Shown: positions 1 to 8,741 of the stretch, one piece after another | Position numbering within the stretch: the first letter of the stretch is position 1 | How the letters are laid out: every line of letters starts with the position of its first letter | NCBI GenBank assembly: GCA_017404205.1 | Contig: JAFRCV010000015.1 | Span: forward strand, 1-42,802 | DNA: 42,802 bases | Reading direction: 5' to 3' | Source of the DNA: Erysipelotrichaceae bacterium | Lineage (GTDB): Bacteria; Bacillota_I; Bacilli_A; Erysipelotrichales; Erysipelotrichaceae | Notes under the pieces: model-generated | What the model was told of the DNA's origin: nothing | The model's input: the letters and a program-made list of their open reading frames with translations, nothing else | Database searches by the model: none | Program-made: the position numbers and the translations under genes

Positions 1-690
1 ATCATTATTTTTAACTAACCAGTATTTAACGGTGTCGCCTTTTTTAAATGTAATGCCATCACTTGTTGAATCATAAGCATAAACAGTGCCTGTTTGATAC
101 TTAGAACTTGTATAAGTTTGAGATTGCTTAGAAGCTTTTAAGCCTAAAGCTTCAATGGCTTTAATGAAATTAGCTTCTGTATAGCCAATATATGAGTCTG
201 GAACATTAATCTCAGTTTCAATTGATTCACCATTATTTACTAAATAATATTTAACTGTATCGCCTTTCTTAAAAGTAATGCCATCACTAGTTGAATCATA
301 AGCATATACTGAACCAGTTGAATATTTTTTACTAGTATAAGTCTTGGATTGTTTAGATGCCTTTAAGCCTAATGTTTCAATAGCTTTAATAAAATCAGCT
401 TCACTATAGCCAATATAAGAATCAGGAACTGTAACTGTTTCTGAACTTGTATCATTATTTTTAACTAACCAATATCTTACTGTATCACCTTTTTTAAATG
501 TAATGCCATCACTTGTTGAATCATAAGCATATACACTACCTGTTGAATACTTTGTGCTTTCATATGTTTGACTTTGCTTCGATACTTTTAAGCCAAGTTC
601 TTCAATGGATCTTACAAAGTTATCTTCGCTATAGCCAATATATGAATCTTTTACCACAACTTCTTGGTCACTACTTTCTTTGCCTTTTGA
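1..690 (-). repeat. Tandem 225-bp coding repeats (three units) in the PASTA-like gene
   Basis: The same stretch, reading GATGGCATTAC and neighbouring bases on the minus strand, recurs at exact 225-bp spacing (for example the cgcc/cacc position at 36, 261 and 486). Each unit is 75 codons and is strongly conserved at DNA level, including the block YAYDSTSDGITFKKGDTV. This points to recent duplication or ongoing gene conversion, and copy number could vary between strains. The array may continue beyond base 1. Confidence 0.85.
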
Positions 691-1206
691 AAGTACAATC
701 ATTATGATTTTATCTTTATTGATTGTTGAACCTTTTTCAACATTTGCTTCAATGACTTTACCTTTTTCAACTGTATCTGAAAAATTATATTCAATAGATA
801 GATTTATATTATTATCATTTGCCCACTTTTTTATTTCATCTTCACTTAAATTATTAAAATCAGGCACTTCGATTAAATCAGCTTTTTTTGGATCTACGCC
901 TTTAGAATAGACTAGTCTAATAGCACTAGTTAATTTTTCATCTGCTTTTATCGATTGATAAATTAGTTTTCCTTCTTTTACCTCATCATCGTATTCATAA
1001 TCTATTACATATTGTTTATCTGTAAGGTTGTTATCGGCAAACCACCGTTTGGCTTCTTCAACATTCATTGTCGAAAAATCAGGAACGATAATATCTTGTT
1101 TTCCTAAGTCCAAGAAATTAATGCCTAAATAAATAATTATAAATAGAATAGCAGCTAAACTAATTGTTAAAATAATGTTCATCGAATTGGAAAAAAATCT
1201 TTTCAT
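1..1206 (-). CDS. PASTA-like repeat membrane protein (partial, C-terminus outside window)
   Basis: 402 codons are present and the reading frame is still open at the window edge. A short cytoplasmic N-terminus (MKRFFSNSMN) is followed by one membrane segment at about residues 10-32 and then an extracellular part made only of PASTA-like repeats. The first two are divergent, with VPDFSTMNVEEAKRWF and VPDFNNLSEDEIKKWA starts. The next three are near-identical 75-residue units starting at DSYIGYSE or DSYIGYTE and ending KKGDTVKYW. PASTA domains in Bacillota bind peptidoglycan or muropeptides; here no kinase or transpeptidase domain is seen, so a cell-wall sensing or anchoring role is inferred. The ATG shares one base with the stop of the glucosaminidase gene (TAATG), so translation is probably coupled. 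Family assignment is good; the function is open. Confidence 0.82.
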   Translation of the reverse strand, partial: MKRFFSNSMNIILTISLAAILFIIIYLGINFLDLGKQDIIVPDFSTMNVEEAKRWFADNNLTDKQYVIDYEYDDEVKEGKLIYQSIKADEKLTSAIRLVYSKGVDPKKADLIEVPDFNNLSEDEIKKWANDNNINLSIEYNFSDTVEKGKVIEANVEKGSTINKDKIIMIVLSKGKESSDQEVVVKDSYIGYSEDNFVRSIEELGLKVSKQSQTYESTKYSTGSVYAYDSTSDGITFKKGDTVRYWLVKNNDTSSETVTVPDSYIGYSEADFIKAIETLGLKASKQSKTYTSKKYSTGSVYAYDSTSDGITFKKGDTVKYYLVNNGESIETEINVPDSYIGYTEANFIKAIEALGLKASKQSQTYTSSKYQTGTVYAYDSTSDGITFKKGDTVKYWLVKNND

Positions 1207-3752
1207 TATCTGACCTCCAACATAATACGATCTCTTATCTTGCTCACAAAGAAACGGAATGTTTTATTATTAATATTTATTTCAGGAACATCTAACATAG
1301 AAATAGTAGTCATTTCTAAATAATCAACATAATTTCCATTTTCAATCTTAATTAATAATTGATAATATCCTTTATTTAAATCTTTAATATTTGCCTTAGC
1401 TTCAAAACAAATATTATCCATATTAAATGATGACTTTAATAATTTTTGATAATCAAAATTTGATTTTAATGTTGTACATGCGATTTCTAAATAATTATCT
1501 TTGTCATCAATTAAATAGATCGTATATTTAATATCATCTTGATTATTATAGTTAAGATAATAAATCATTGCTTGGCCATAAATATTTAAATCGCCATCAT
1601 TATTTAATTTAAAATCATCAAACGAGAATAAAGACAATCTAGTGCTTGGCTTATTTATAGAATTATAGTTAATCATGTCAGGAAGAGAATCAACATTTAA
1701 TTCTACACGATATGCATATATTTCATTTGTGCTTAAATGATAATGCAAATTATTTAATGATGTATTTATATTAGCGTAAGCATCATTGTTAGATATCAAA
1801 TTAGTAGACATACTAATTTGATTATTTATGATATTAATATCTAAATAATAATTTCCGCTATTAATATCTGCCAATGATATTTTTACATCATAGCCAACAT
1901 AGTTATATACATGATTATCATTAAATTTAATGCCTGCATATTCTTTAGTATTGGCTATAAATGATTTTACAGTATTATTATTTGAAATGTTCTTTAATAA
2001 TATTTCGTGTTTAATATTATTCTTATTCACAAAGTCCATTCCTTTAATAAAGGCACAGCCACTAATTATTAAATTATTATTTTCAATTTTTAAATCATCA
2101 ATAGAAGAAAATACACTTAAGTTTTCATCAATTATTTCTACATTATTTGTCACATCTTTTAAAGATGTTAAATAATCATTTTTTATATAGGCGACACTTA
2201 AATCATAATCATATGTTGAAATAGGATTTAAATTGCCCGTTGTGATTGGAGTACGATGTGTTTTAATATTTCCGTTTTCATCTATTGCATTTGTTGATTG
2301 AACTTTAGTATAAGCATCTTGTCTTTCAAGACAAATCACAATAAAGTCTTTTTGATAATATGGACCATATTGAGTTGTATATAATGTTTGGCTATCATCT
2401 TTAGCTTCTTTCTTAACATCAATATCAAAAGTGTTGATTAAAGCTAATTCATATTTATCTAAATCAGTATAGTTTCCATTTTTATTTTGACTTGTTTTAT
2501 CAATTGTATAAGCAATACCAGCAATCTTCATTCCCCAATATGGATCGCTCGCATATTTAACATTTAAACCAGATCCTTTATTGCCAAGTGATGATGAAAA
2601 GAATCTGCCATCAGTTATATCCAAATAGCCTCTTAAATTAATGCCAGCTTGTTCATTTATACAAGTGCTAATGTTTTCAAAATGACTTGCACTATTTGGG
2701 CTAGCATCAAAAGCATTCCAACCAAATAAGTTATTGTAATTTCTAGCGTAACCACTTGTACCAAATGCTGATTCATGAGCTGCCATCGCAAACAACAATA
2801 AAGCATTTACTCCATATTGATTTTGAGCATTAATAAAGTCTTCACCATGATTGGCCATGACTGAATTTGAATATGATTTTAAATAATCATTAAATACAGA
2901 AGCATCAATATTTGTTTTAGAACGCAAAGGCAAGAATTGATAGTAATTATAATAAGTTATACATGTTCCACTTAAATCTTCATTAGTATAAAAATTTATA
3001 CCATCTATTGAATAATATTTAATTCCGATCTTCATTTGTTCACTTGCTTTTCCAATCACAAATGATGCACTATTTGCTTCACCATTATCTTGTGGATAAG
3101 CACGATAATAATGGAATACTAAATCTTTATATGATCCATTATTTATAACTTCATAATAATTTCGATGTGTTTTAACTAAGAAAGCATCTTCTTCTTCATA
3201 ATCATTGTTGCCACCTAAATAAATGGCTATTCCTTTATCTAAGAATTTGCTTGGAACAAGATCGGTATATTCAAGATCAGTATAACCTTCAAATCCATTT
3301 ATATTAACTTTAATAATACCAACGCCATGATTATTCTTATCAATAAAATATTTTTCCGTATCGTAATAATACATTTCATAGTGGTTGGCAATATATGTTT
3401 GTTTATAATAAATGCTTCTTTCGCTATTGTTTTGATAGATGTTTAATGTTTTTGAATTAGCTCTTCCAGGATATGAATAAGCTACACCAGAATTCATCGC
3501 GATGATTTTACTTGGCGATAAAGATGCATCTTGTCTAACAACATAGTCTTCACCAAATTCTTGCATAGCTTTTTTGGCACTTTCAAAATCGCTGTAACAA
3601 CCTTTATTTGTGAAGCTTCCATCATCTTCAATATAAGAAACTTCATATTCTAGACCACATGATGTCTCACCACTTATTTGTTCAGTATTAAAACTACCAA
3701 TTATTGGTATTAATAATAAACAAATAAGTAGTAGTTTTAATATCTTTTTCAT
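1206..3752 (-). CDS. Secreted N-acetylglucosaminidase (GH73-type) cell-wall hydrolase
   Basis: 848 residues with a signal peptide (MKKILKLLLICLLLIPIIG, then a polar stretch). An N-terminal 290-residue region has no clear family. A glucosaminidase domain follows at about residues 295-450, with the typical AMAAHESAFGTSGYA block; the Glu of AHES (residue 327) is the expected catalytic acid, followed by NNLFGWNAFD and the YWGMKIAGIAYTID segment. The last 350 residues look like two related beta-rich, Ig-like repeats that probably bind the wall or other surface proteins. The family cleaves the GlcNAc-beta-1,4-MurNAc bond of peptidoglycan. One base separates it from the upstream gene's stop, and its own stop overlaps the PASTA gene start, so the three are one transcript and probably work together at the cell surface. 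Confidence 0.85.
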   Translation of the reverse strand: MKKILKLLLICLLLIPIIGSFNTEQISGETSCGLEYEVSYIEDDGSFTNKGCYSDFESAKKAMQEFGEDYVVRQDASLSPSKIIAMNSGVAYSYPGRANSKTLNIYQNNSERSIYYKQTYIANHYEMYYYDTEKYFIDKNNHGVGIIKVNINGFEGYTDLEYTDLVPSKFLDKGIAIYLGGNNDYEEEDAFLVKTHRNYYEVINNGSYKDLVFHYYRAYPQDNGEANSASFVIGKASEQMKIGIKYYSIDGINFYTNEDLSGTCITYYNYYQFLPLRSKTNIDASVFNDYLKSYSNSVMANHGEDFINAQNQYGVNALLLFAMAAHESAFGTSGYARNYNNLFGWNAFDASPNSASHFENISTCINEQAGINLRGYLDITDGRFFSSSLGNKGSGLNVKYASDPYWGMKIAGIAYTIDKTSQNKNGNYTDLDKYELALINTFDIDVKKEAKDDSQTLYTTQYGPYYQKDFIVICLERQDAYTKVQSTNAIDENGNIKTHRTPITTGNLNPISTYDYDLSVAYIKNDYLTSLKDVTNNVEIIDENLSVFSSIDDLKIENNNLIISGCAFIKGMDFVNKNNIKHEILLKNISNNNTVKSFIANTKEYAGIKFNDNHVYNYVGYDVKISLADINSGNYYLDINIINNQISMSTNLISNNDAYANINTSLNNLHYHLSTNEIYAYRVELNVDSLPDMINYNSINKPSTRLSLFSFDDFKLNNDGDLNIYGQAMIYYLNYNNQDDIKYTIYLIDDKDNYLEIACTTLKSNFDYQKLLKSSFNMDNICFEAKANIKDLNKGYYQLLIKIENGNYVDYLEMTTISMLDVPEININNKTFRFFVSKIRDRIMLEVR

Positions 3753-3753
3753 C

Positions 3754-4701
3754 TTAGTTTAAAGTCGCTTTAATTGTTACGCTGCTATTATCACTAAAGT
3801 AAATAGTAATATCTCCATCATATGTTGGCTTTTCGTTATCATTTGAGAAAACTTCAAAGAATAAGGCATATTTATCACCAACGTGTAAATCTTTATTAAT
3901 AATATTCTCAATTTTACTTGAAGAATAAGAAGCATCCAAAGCATTCCAAGTGCTACCTGTTGAAGCTTGTTTAAATTTAGCATCGACAATTTTGATGCCA
4001 TCATTTATTTGTTCAACTGTTAAATTGTATGTATATACTGACAACATTGAACTATCATATGGTTCACCATTATGCTTCATCATGGTTGAAATATAATTGT
4101 CTGACACTTTAAATTCATATGAAGCTGTCTTAATTTCTTCAGGTGTTGATACATATTTTATAGAATTTATATCTTCTTTATTCTTACTTAAGTCAATACT
4201 GAATGAGTTGCCACTTATTTTTTCAGTAATTATCAAGATATCTTTTTGTTTAGAATATGGAATAAAGATATTTGTTTCTAATTCGTTATCATCACTTTTA
4301 ATATCAATAGTTGTATCTAATTTTTCATAATCATATGAATTTATTTTCATCTTCTTTTGATAATCAAGAATATCATTTAATTTAATCATTTCATCAGTTA
4401 AAAGATTATTTAAGTCATAGTTGATATTATTTTCATCGCTAAATTTAAGTTTGGCCACAACAAAATTAAATCCTAATTCATTTTGACTATCTTCATATAC
4501 TTTATAGTCTAGTAATTCAACTATTAATTTTGAATTATTTATAGGTTCTACTATTTTAGGATTATTACTTATAGGTTTATCATCACTAAATAAGTCAAAA
4601 AGAGCTTTTACCGCAAATATTAAAATTATGACCAATAATATTGACAATAAAATCATTAAGACTAGACGATCAACCCTTAATTTCCTTCTCTTTTTAGCCA
4701 T
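3754..4701 (-). CDS. Membrane-anchored extracellular protein of unknown function
   Basis: 315 residues: a basic cytoplasmic tail (MAKKRRKLRVDR), one strong membrane segment at about residues 13-35, then an extracellular domain rich in Asn, Ser and Asp. The last 120 residues (VSDNYISTMMKHNGEPYD through DGDITIYFSDNSSVTIKA) have the beta-strand pattern of Ig-like or DUF4352-type surface domains, but I do not recognise a family. It overlaps the Phd-like gene by 8 nt and ends one base before the glucosaminidase start, so it belongs to the same surface operon. A role in wall remodelling is inferred from position only. Confidence 0.7.
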   Translation of the reverse strand: MAKKRRKLRVDRLVLMILLSILLVIILIFAVKALFDLFSDDKPISNNPKIVEPINNSKLIVELLDYKVYEDSQNELGFNFVVAKLKFSDENNINYDLNNLLTDEMIKLNDILDYQKKMKINSYDYEKLDTTIDIKSDDNELETNIFIPYSKQKDILIITEKISGNSFSIDLSKNKEDINSIKYVSTPEEIKTASYEFKVSDNYISTMMKHNGEPYDSSMLSVYTYNLTVEQINDGIKIVDAKFKQASTGSTWNALDASYSSSKIENIINKDLHVGDKYALFFEVFSNDNEKPTYDGDITIYFSDNSSVTIKATLN

Positions 4702-4912
4702 TTCCTTCTCCTTTTAATGTTTCTTCAGCTTCAATAAGTTCTGAAAAACGTGAAATAGGAATAATTGCCGCCATTGGTTCATTATTCTTAACGATAATCT
4801 TAATGTCATCAGGTCCAAGACTTGAAATGATCTTTGCTGCCTTTCCTTGATTTAAATAACTAATAGGCACCAAAGATTCTAACATTGTTCCAACATATGA
4901 CTTCTTTTTCAT
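4694..4912 (-). CDS. Phd/YefM-family antitoxin-like protein without a toxin partner
   Basis: 72 residues. From Met10 onward (MLESLVPISYLNQGKAAKII, then IKIIVKNNEPMAAIIPISRF and a Glu-rich end) it matches the fold of Phd/YefM antitoxins: an N-terminal DNA-binding half that begins with a serine/leucine turn and a beta strand, then a C-terminal helix that would bind toxin. No RelE, YoeB, Doc or other toxin gene lies next to it; the next gene is a membrane surface protein that it overlaps by 8 nt. Two starts are possible: 4912, used here, which lies exactly 6 nt after a TATAAT box, or Met10 at 4885. The family normally represses its own promoter, and a perfect inverted repeat sits between the -35 and -10 boxes. 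It may therefore act as a regulator of the surface operon. Confidence 0.75.
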   Translation of the reverse strand: MKKKSYVGTMLESLVPISYLNQGKAAKIISSLGPDDIKIIVKNNEPMAAIIPISRFSELIEAEETLKGEGNG

Positions 4913-4915
4913 AAA

Positions 4916-4948
4916 AAAATTATAGAATTATATCTATAATTTTGTCAA
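4916..4948 (-). promoter_or_regulatory. Promoter and palindromic operator of the Phd-like/surface operon
   Basis: On the minus strand TTGACA (4943-4948) and TATAAT (4919-4924) are separated by 18 nt. A perfect 11-bp inverted repeat, AAAATTATAGA / TCTATAATTTT (4916-4943, 6-bp spacer), fills the space between the boxes and covers the -10. This is the layout expected for autorepression by a Phd-type dimer. The expected +1 falls on or next to the A of the ATG at 4912. Confidence 0.75.
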
Positions 4949-4966
4949 TTTTTATATATTATAATT

Positions 4967-4998
4967 TATAGTTAAATTTATATATAAATTTAACTATA
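4967..4998. repeat. 32-bp perfect palindrome between galE and the surface-operon promoter
   Basis: TATAGTTAAATTTATA is followed immediately by its exact reverse complement, centred at 4982/4983 and ending just past the galE stop. It has no GC-rich stem and no strong T-run, so it would be a weak terminator. It could be a bidirectional terminator for galE or a protein-binding site upstream of the 4943-4948 box. Confidence 0.6.
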
Positions 4999-4999
4999 T

Positions 5000-6013
5000 T
5001 TATTCAATACCGTTTGGGTTCTTTTTAATGAAGTTATATGCATCTTTACACATATCTTCAATTCCAAGTTTGGTATTAAAACCAAGTAATTCACTAGCTT
5101 TATGAGTATCCGCAAAGCATGTAGCTATATCGCCAGGTCTTCTTTGAGAAATAACATATGGAATCTTTTTATTACTTGCTTTTTCATAAGCTTTAATTAC
5201 TTCAAGTACTGAATAACCATTGCCAGAACCAACATTTATTGTATCGACACCTACTTGTTTTGCCGCATGTTCAATTGCCAAAACATGAGCTTTAGCTAAA
5301 TCAACAACATGTATATAATCTCTTACACCCGTGCCATCTCTTGTATCATAATCATCGCCAAAGACATTTAAATGATCAAGTTTACCTACAACAACATCAG
5401 AGATATAAGGCACTAAATTATTTGGAATGCCATTAGGTCTTTCACCAATCAAGCCGCTTTCATGTGCGCCTACCGGATTAAAATAACGCAAGATAATAGC
5501 ACTAAAGTCTTTATTAGCTTTGCCGATATCTTCAATAATCATTTCATTTATAGCTTTAGTAGATCCATATGGATTTGTTGTTTTACCACGACCATATTCT
5601 TCTTTTAATGGTGAAGTAAATGAATCGCCATAAACTGTAGCACTACTTGAAAATACTAAACGATTCACATGATATTTAATCATAAGTTCATATAAAACAA
5701 TTGAACCAGAGATATTGTTTTCATAATATTCAAGTGGTTTAGCTACTGATTCACCTACAGCTTTTAAGCCCGCAAAATGAATAACGGCATCAAAATTGTT
5801 TTCTTTGAATACTTCTTCTAAAGCATCTTTATCACGAATATCAACTTTATAGAATTTAACTTCTACTCCTGTAATTTGTTTAATGCGTCCCAAAACTTTA
5901 TCACTAGAGTTATAAAGATTATCAACAATTACACATTCATGTCCCTTGTTGATTAGTTCAACTACTGTATGGCTACCAATATAGCCAGTTCCACCTGTTA
6001 CTAAAATTTTCAT
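5000..6013 (-). CDS. galE: UDP-glucose 4-epimerase
   Basis: 337 residues, close to the usual 338. It interconverts UDP-glucose and UDP-galactose using bound NAD. The Rossmann motif GGTGYIGSH is at the N-terminus; SSSATVYG and YGSTK give the catalytic Ser/Thr and Tyr-x-x-x-Lys of short-chain dehydrogenases; LRYFNPVGAH and RDYIHVVDLA are GalE hallmarks. A GTG at 6025 is possible, but the ATG at 6013 is preferred because AGGTG lies 4 nt upstream and the family begins MKILVTGG. It is the last gene of the rpsB-led operon, lying 8 nt after the exporter gene. No other galactose genes are in the window, so a role in making surface polysaccharide sugars is the likely one. Confidence 0.95.
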   Translation of the reverse strand: MKILVTGGTGYIGSHTVVELINKGHECVIVDNLYNSSDKVLGRIKQITGVEVKFYKVDIRDKDALEEVFKENNFDAVIHFAGLKAVGESVAKPLEYYENNISGSIVLYELMIKYHVNRLVFSSSATVYGDSFTSPLKEEYGRGKTTNPYGSTKAINEMIIEDIGKANKDFSAIILRYFNPVGAHESGLIGERPNGIPNNLVPYISDVVVGKLDHLNVFGDDYDTRDGTGVRDYIHVVDLAKAHVLAIEHAAKQVGVDTINVGSGNGYSVLEVIKAYEKASNKKIPYVISQRRPGDIATCFADTHKASELLGFNTKLGIEDMCKDAYNFIKKNPNGIE

Positions 6014-6021
6014 AATGCACC

Positions 6022-6504
6022 TCACATAAATATGTTAATAGTTCCTTTAAAAACAACTGTTACAAGTCCCATAATAATACCCGCCAGTATTACACCAAGA
6101 ATAACGGCAATTACTGATTTCTTAAAATCAAGGTCTAATAAACTTGCGGCCAAAGTTCCAGTCCATGCGCCCGTTCCAGGTAGTGGTATGCCTACAAATA
6201 GCATTAAGGCAATATAGACATTTTGTTTATATTTTGATAATAATTTTTCTTTGCCTTTTTCACCTTTGTTTATACAAAAATTACAGAATTTAGCCAAAGG
6301 TTTTATTTTTAAATCCTTACCCCAAAGTAATAAACGATGAGCGAAGAAAAAGATAAATGGTACAGGTATCATATTACCGATAATTGCTACAATATATGAA
6401 GGAAAAAGCGGAAGGCCAAAACCAATCGCATATGGAATAGCTCCTCTTAATTCAATAAGTGGCACCATTGATATAAAAAAGACAAATAAAAATTTCTTTA
6501 ACAT
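6022..6504 (-). CDS. Small multidrug-export family membrane protein (COG2426-like)
   Basis: 160 residues with about four membrane segments. The conserved N-terminal block MVPLIELRGAIPYAIGFGLP and the central GIPLPGTGAWTGTLAASLL are typical of the COG2426 small multi-drug export family; what those proteins carry is not firmly known. It starts directly after the rseP stop with no spacer and is followed by galE after 8 nt, so it is translated from the same mRNA. In this position it could also serve lipid or envelope homeostasis, but that is only inference from the operon. Confidence 0.8.
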   Translation of the reverse strand: MLKKFLFVFFISMVPLIELRGAIPYAIGFGLPLFPSYIVAIIGNMIPVPFIFFFAHRLLLWGKDLKIKPLAKFCNFCINKGEKGKEKLLSKYKQNVYIALMLFVGIPLPGTGAWTGTLAASLLDLDFKKSVIAVILGVILAGIIMGLVTVVFKGTINIFM

Positions 6505-7602
6505 CTAATTACCTCTAAACAAACGTAATATATCGCTACCTGTAGCAAATAGCATTAATAATATAAATATTAATACTGATATTGTCATTATAATATTTTC
6601 TAATTTTTTATTTATTGGTCTTCTGATAATTGCCTCAACTAATGTTAAGATAACTCTTCCTCCATCAAGTGCTGGTATTGGCAATAAATTAAATATACCA
6701 ATATTTAATGATATAGCTCCTATAAGTAATACATATGTTGACATTCCTGCATTAACAGCATCGCTTGTGGCTCTATATATACCTACAGGTCCTGATAAGT
6801 TATCAAAGCCAACACCTCTAAATAATCCTAACAATGTAGTCCAAATCAATTTTGTCATCATCACCAAATAAGAAAAACCATATTGGAAACAATTAAGAAT
6901 ATTCATCTCAACCACTTCAACTTCATATGAACTTATACCAATGACATAATATTCACTTTCTTCATCATATATTGGTGTAACTTTAAATTCTATCTTTTTA
7001 CCATCACGATTAATCAATAAGGTAATTTCGCCTTTTTCGTAAAGACTCATAAAGTTAGAAAATTCATTCATTGTTTCAGGAGAAAAAGAATAACCATTTT
7101 CTAATTTCACTTCTAATATTTCATCATCTTTTATAATTCCAGCTTCATATGCTGGATAGCCAACTTTTACTTCATTGACAATTGGCTTAGGTGAATTATA
7201 AATTTTTCCATATGATAAGAAAACCATTGAAACTATTAATAAAGCTAAAAGGAAATTCATAAAAACACCACTTAATAAGATGATTATTTTTTTCCATTTA
7301 GCGATACCGTTTAATGTTCTTTCAGGAGGTATCGAAGAAATATCTACATCAATATCTGGATTATTTTGTAGATCGTTATCCTCTTCACCAGCTAATGAAC
7401 AATAGCCGCCAATCGGCAATAGTCGTATTGAGAATAATGTTTCTTTTCCTTTTTTAGAAAATAGTTTTTTACCCATTCCAATTGAATATTCAAAAACATA
7501 AACATTAAATAATTTAGCAGTTATAAAATGTCCAAATTCATGAATAGATATGATGATTGTTAACATCAATATAAATAAAATAATAGTTAATATAGTTTTC
7601 AT
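6505..7602 (-). CDS. rseP: RIP metalloprotease RseP/RasP (site-2 protease)
   Basis: 365 residues. A polytopic membrane zinc protease that cuts within the membrane, processing anti-sigma factors and leftover signal peptides in Bacilli. The first membrane segment carries HEFGH (zinc ligands and catalytic Glu), the GxG strand IRLLPIGGYCSLAGEEDN follows, a PDZ domain spans about residues 130-220, and the C-terminal LDGG motif (PIPALDGGRVIL) gives the third metal ligand. A TTG at 7614 is open, but the ATG at 7602 makes a 4-bp ATGA overlap with dxr and begins MKTILTIILF, so it is preferred. The order uppS-cdsA-dxr-rseP is conserved in many bacteria. Confidence 0.95.
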   Translation of the reverse strand: MKTILTIILFILMLTIIISIHEFGHFITAKLFNVYVFEYSIGMGKKLFSKKGKETLFSIRLLPIGGYCSLAGEEDNDLQNNPDIDVDISSIPPERTLNGIAKWKKIIILLSGVFMNFLLALLIVSMVFLSYGKIYNSPKPIVNEVKVGYPAYEAGIIKDDEILEVKLENGYSFSPETMNEFSNFMSLYEKGEITLLINRDGKKIEFKVTPIYDEESEYYVIGISSYEVEVVEMNILNCFQYGFSYLVMMTKLIWTTLLGLFRGVGFDNLSGPVGIYRATSDAVNAGMSTYVLLIGAISLNIGIFNLLPIPALDGGRVILTLVEAIIRRPINKKLENIIMTISVLIFILLMLFATGSDILRLFRGN

Positions 7603-8741
7603 TTGTTTGCCCAACGATTCTTTACATAATCTTTAGCCCATCTATTAGCTTCAATAATGTCTTTGACATTTGGATTTTGAATAAAATGGGCATGTTTTAA
7701 TGTATCAAAAATATATTCTTCAATTTCCATAAATTTTATATGCCTATTTAGGAATAAGCTTACAGCTTCATCATTAGCACCAATTAGTATTGCACCAAAA
7801 CTGCCTTCAAGTGAACCAACTTCTTTAGCTAATTTCACAAGTGGATAGCGTCCATAATCAACTGGTCTAAAATCTAAATTAAGCATCTTAGAAAAATCTA
7901 AATACTGGCTGTTTTCATCTTTTAAATTATTTGGAAATAATAATGCATAACGAATTGGTAAATGCATATCAGGATTTGACATTTGAGCAATTACGCTTCC
8001 ATCTTCATATTCAACCATTGAATGGACTATTGATGAATAATGAAGTACTGGTTCAATCTTATCAAATGGTATGTCAAATAGATAATGTGCTTCAATAATC
8101 TCAAAACCTTTATTCATCATAGTTGCACTATCAATGGTAATCTTTGAACCCATTGACCAGTTTGGATGATGCAAGGCATCTTCAAGTGTAACATTTTCAA
8201 GTTCATCACGCCTTTTGTCTCTAAATGAACCGCCAGAAGCTGTAATGATCAATTTTTTTACATCTTTTTTATTATGTCCTTGTAGACATTGAAGAATGGC
8301 AGAATGTTCAGAATCTATAGGAAATAATTTAACACCCTTTTCTTTTATGGCTTTCATGATGATTTGACCACCTGCAACAAGCGTTTCTTTATTAGCTAAA
8401 GCAATGTCTTTATTTGCGTTAATAGCATTTAATGTAGGTACAAATCCTACAAAGCCAACTAAAGCATTAACTAATAAATCATAGTCTTCTTTAACGATTT
8501 CTTCTAAACCATTGTCACCATAAAAAAACTTAGTGTTAGGATATAGATTGTTTAATTCTTCATTGTAGTTTTTTAAATAAGCGAATTTAATATCAAATTC
8601 AGCTAACAATTCTTTTAAATAATCTACATTGTTATAAACACTAACACCTACAAGTTGTAAACTGTCTTTATGTTCTTTAATAATATCAATTGTTTGTTTG
8701 CCAATTGATCCAGAACAGCCAAGTAATAAAATCTTCTTCAT
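7599..8741 (-). CDS. dxr: 1-deoxy-D-xylulose 5-phosphate reductoisomerase
   Basis: 380 residues, normal length. It converts DXP to MEP with NADPH, the committed step of the non-mevalonate isoprenoid route. Visible are the NADPH-binding GCSGSIGKQT, ALANKETLVAGG, and the metal and substrate loop PIDSEHSAILQCL, followed by ITASGGSFRD and the GSKITIDSATMMNKGFE segment. The ATG forms an ATGA overlap with the cdsA stop. Together with uppS two genes upstream it supplies the undecaprenyl carrier for wall synthesis, so this lineage makes isoprenoids by the MEP route. Confidence 0.97.
   Translation of the reverse strand: MKKILLLGCSGSIGKQTIDIIKEHKDSLQLVGVSVYNNVDYLKELLAEFDIKFAYLKNYNEELNNLYPNTKFFYGDNGLEEIVKEDYDLLVNALVGFVGFVPTLNAINANKDIALANKETLVAGGQIIMKAIKEKGVKLFPIDSEHSAILQCLQGHNKKDVKKLIITASGGSFRDKRRDELENVTLEDALHHPNWSMGSKITIDSATMMNKGFEIIEAHYLFDIPFDKIEPVLHYSSIVHSMVEYEDGSVIAQMSNPDMHLPIRYALLFPNNLKDENSQYLDFSKMLNLDFRPVDYGRYPLVKLAKEVGSLEGSFGAILIGANDEAVSLFLNRHIKFMEIEEYIFDTLKHAHFIQNPNVKDIIEANRWAKDYVKNRWANK

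Noticed and set aside
1-690. CRISPR-like direct repeats
   Set aside because: The 225-bp period is a multiple of three, fully coding and without variable spacers; it is a protein domain repeat.
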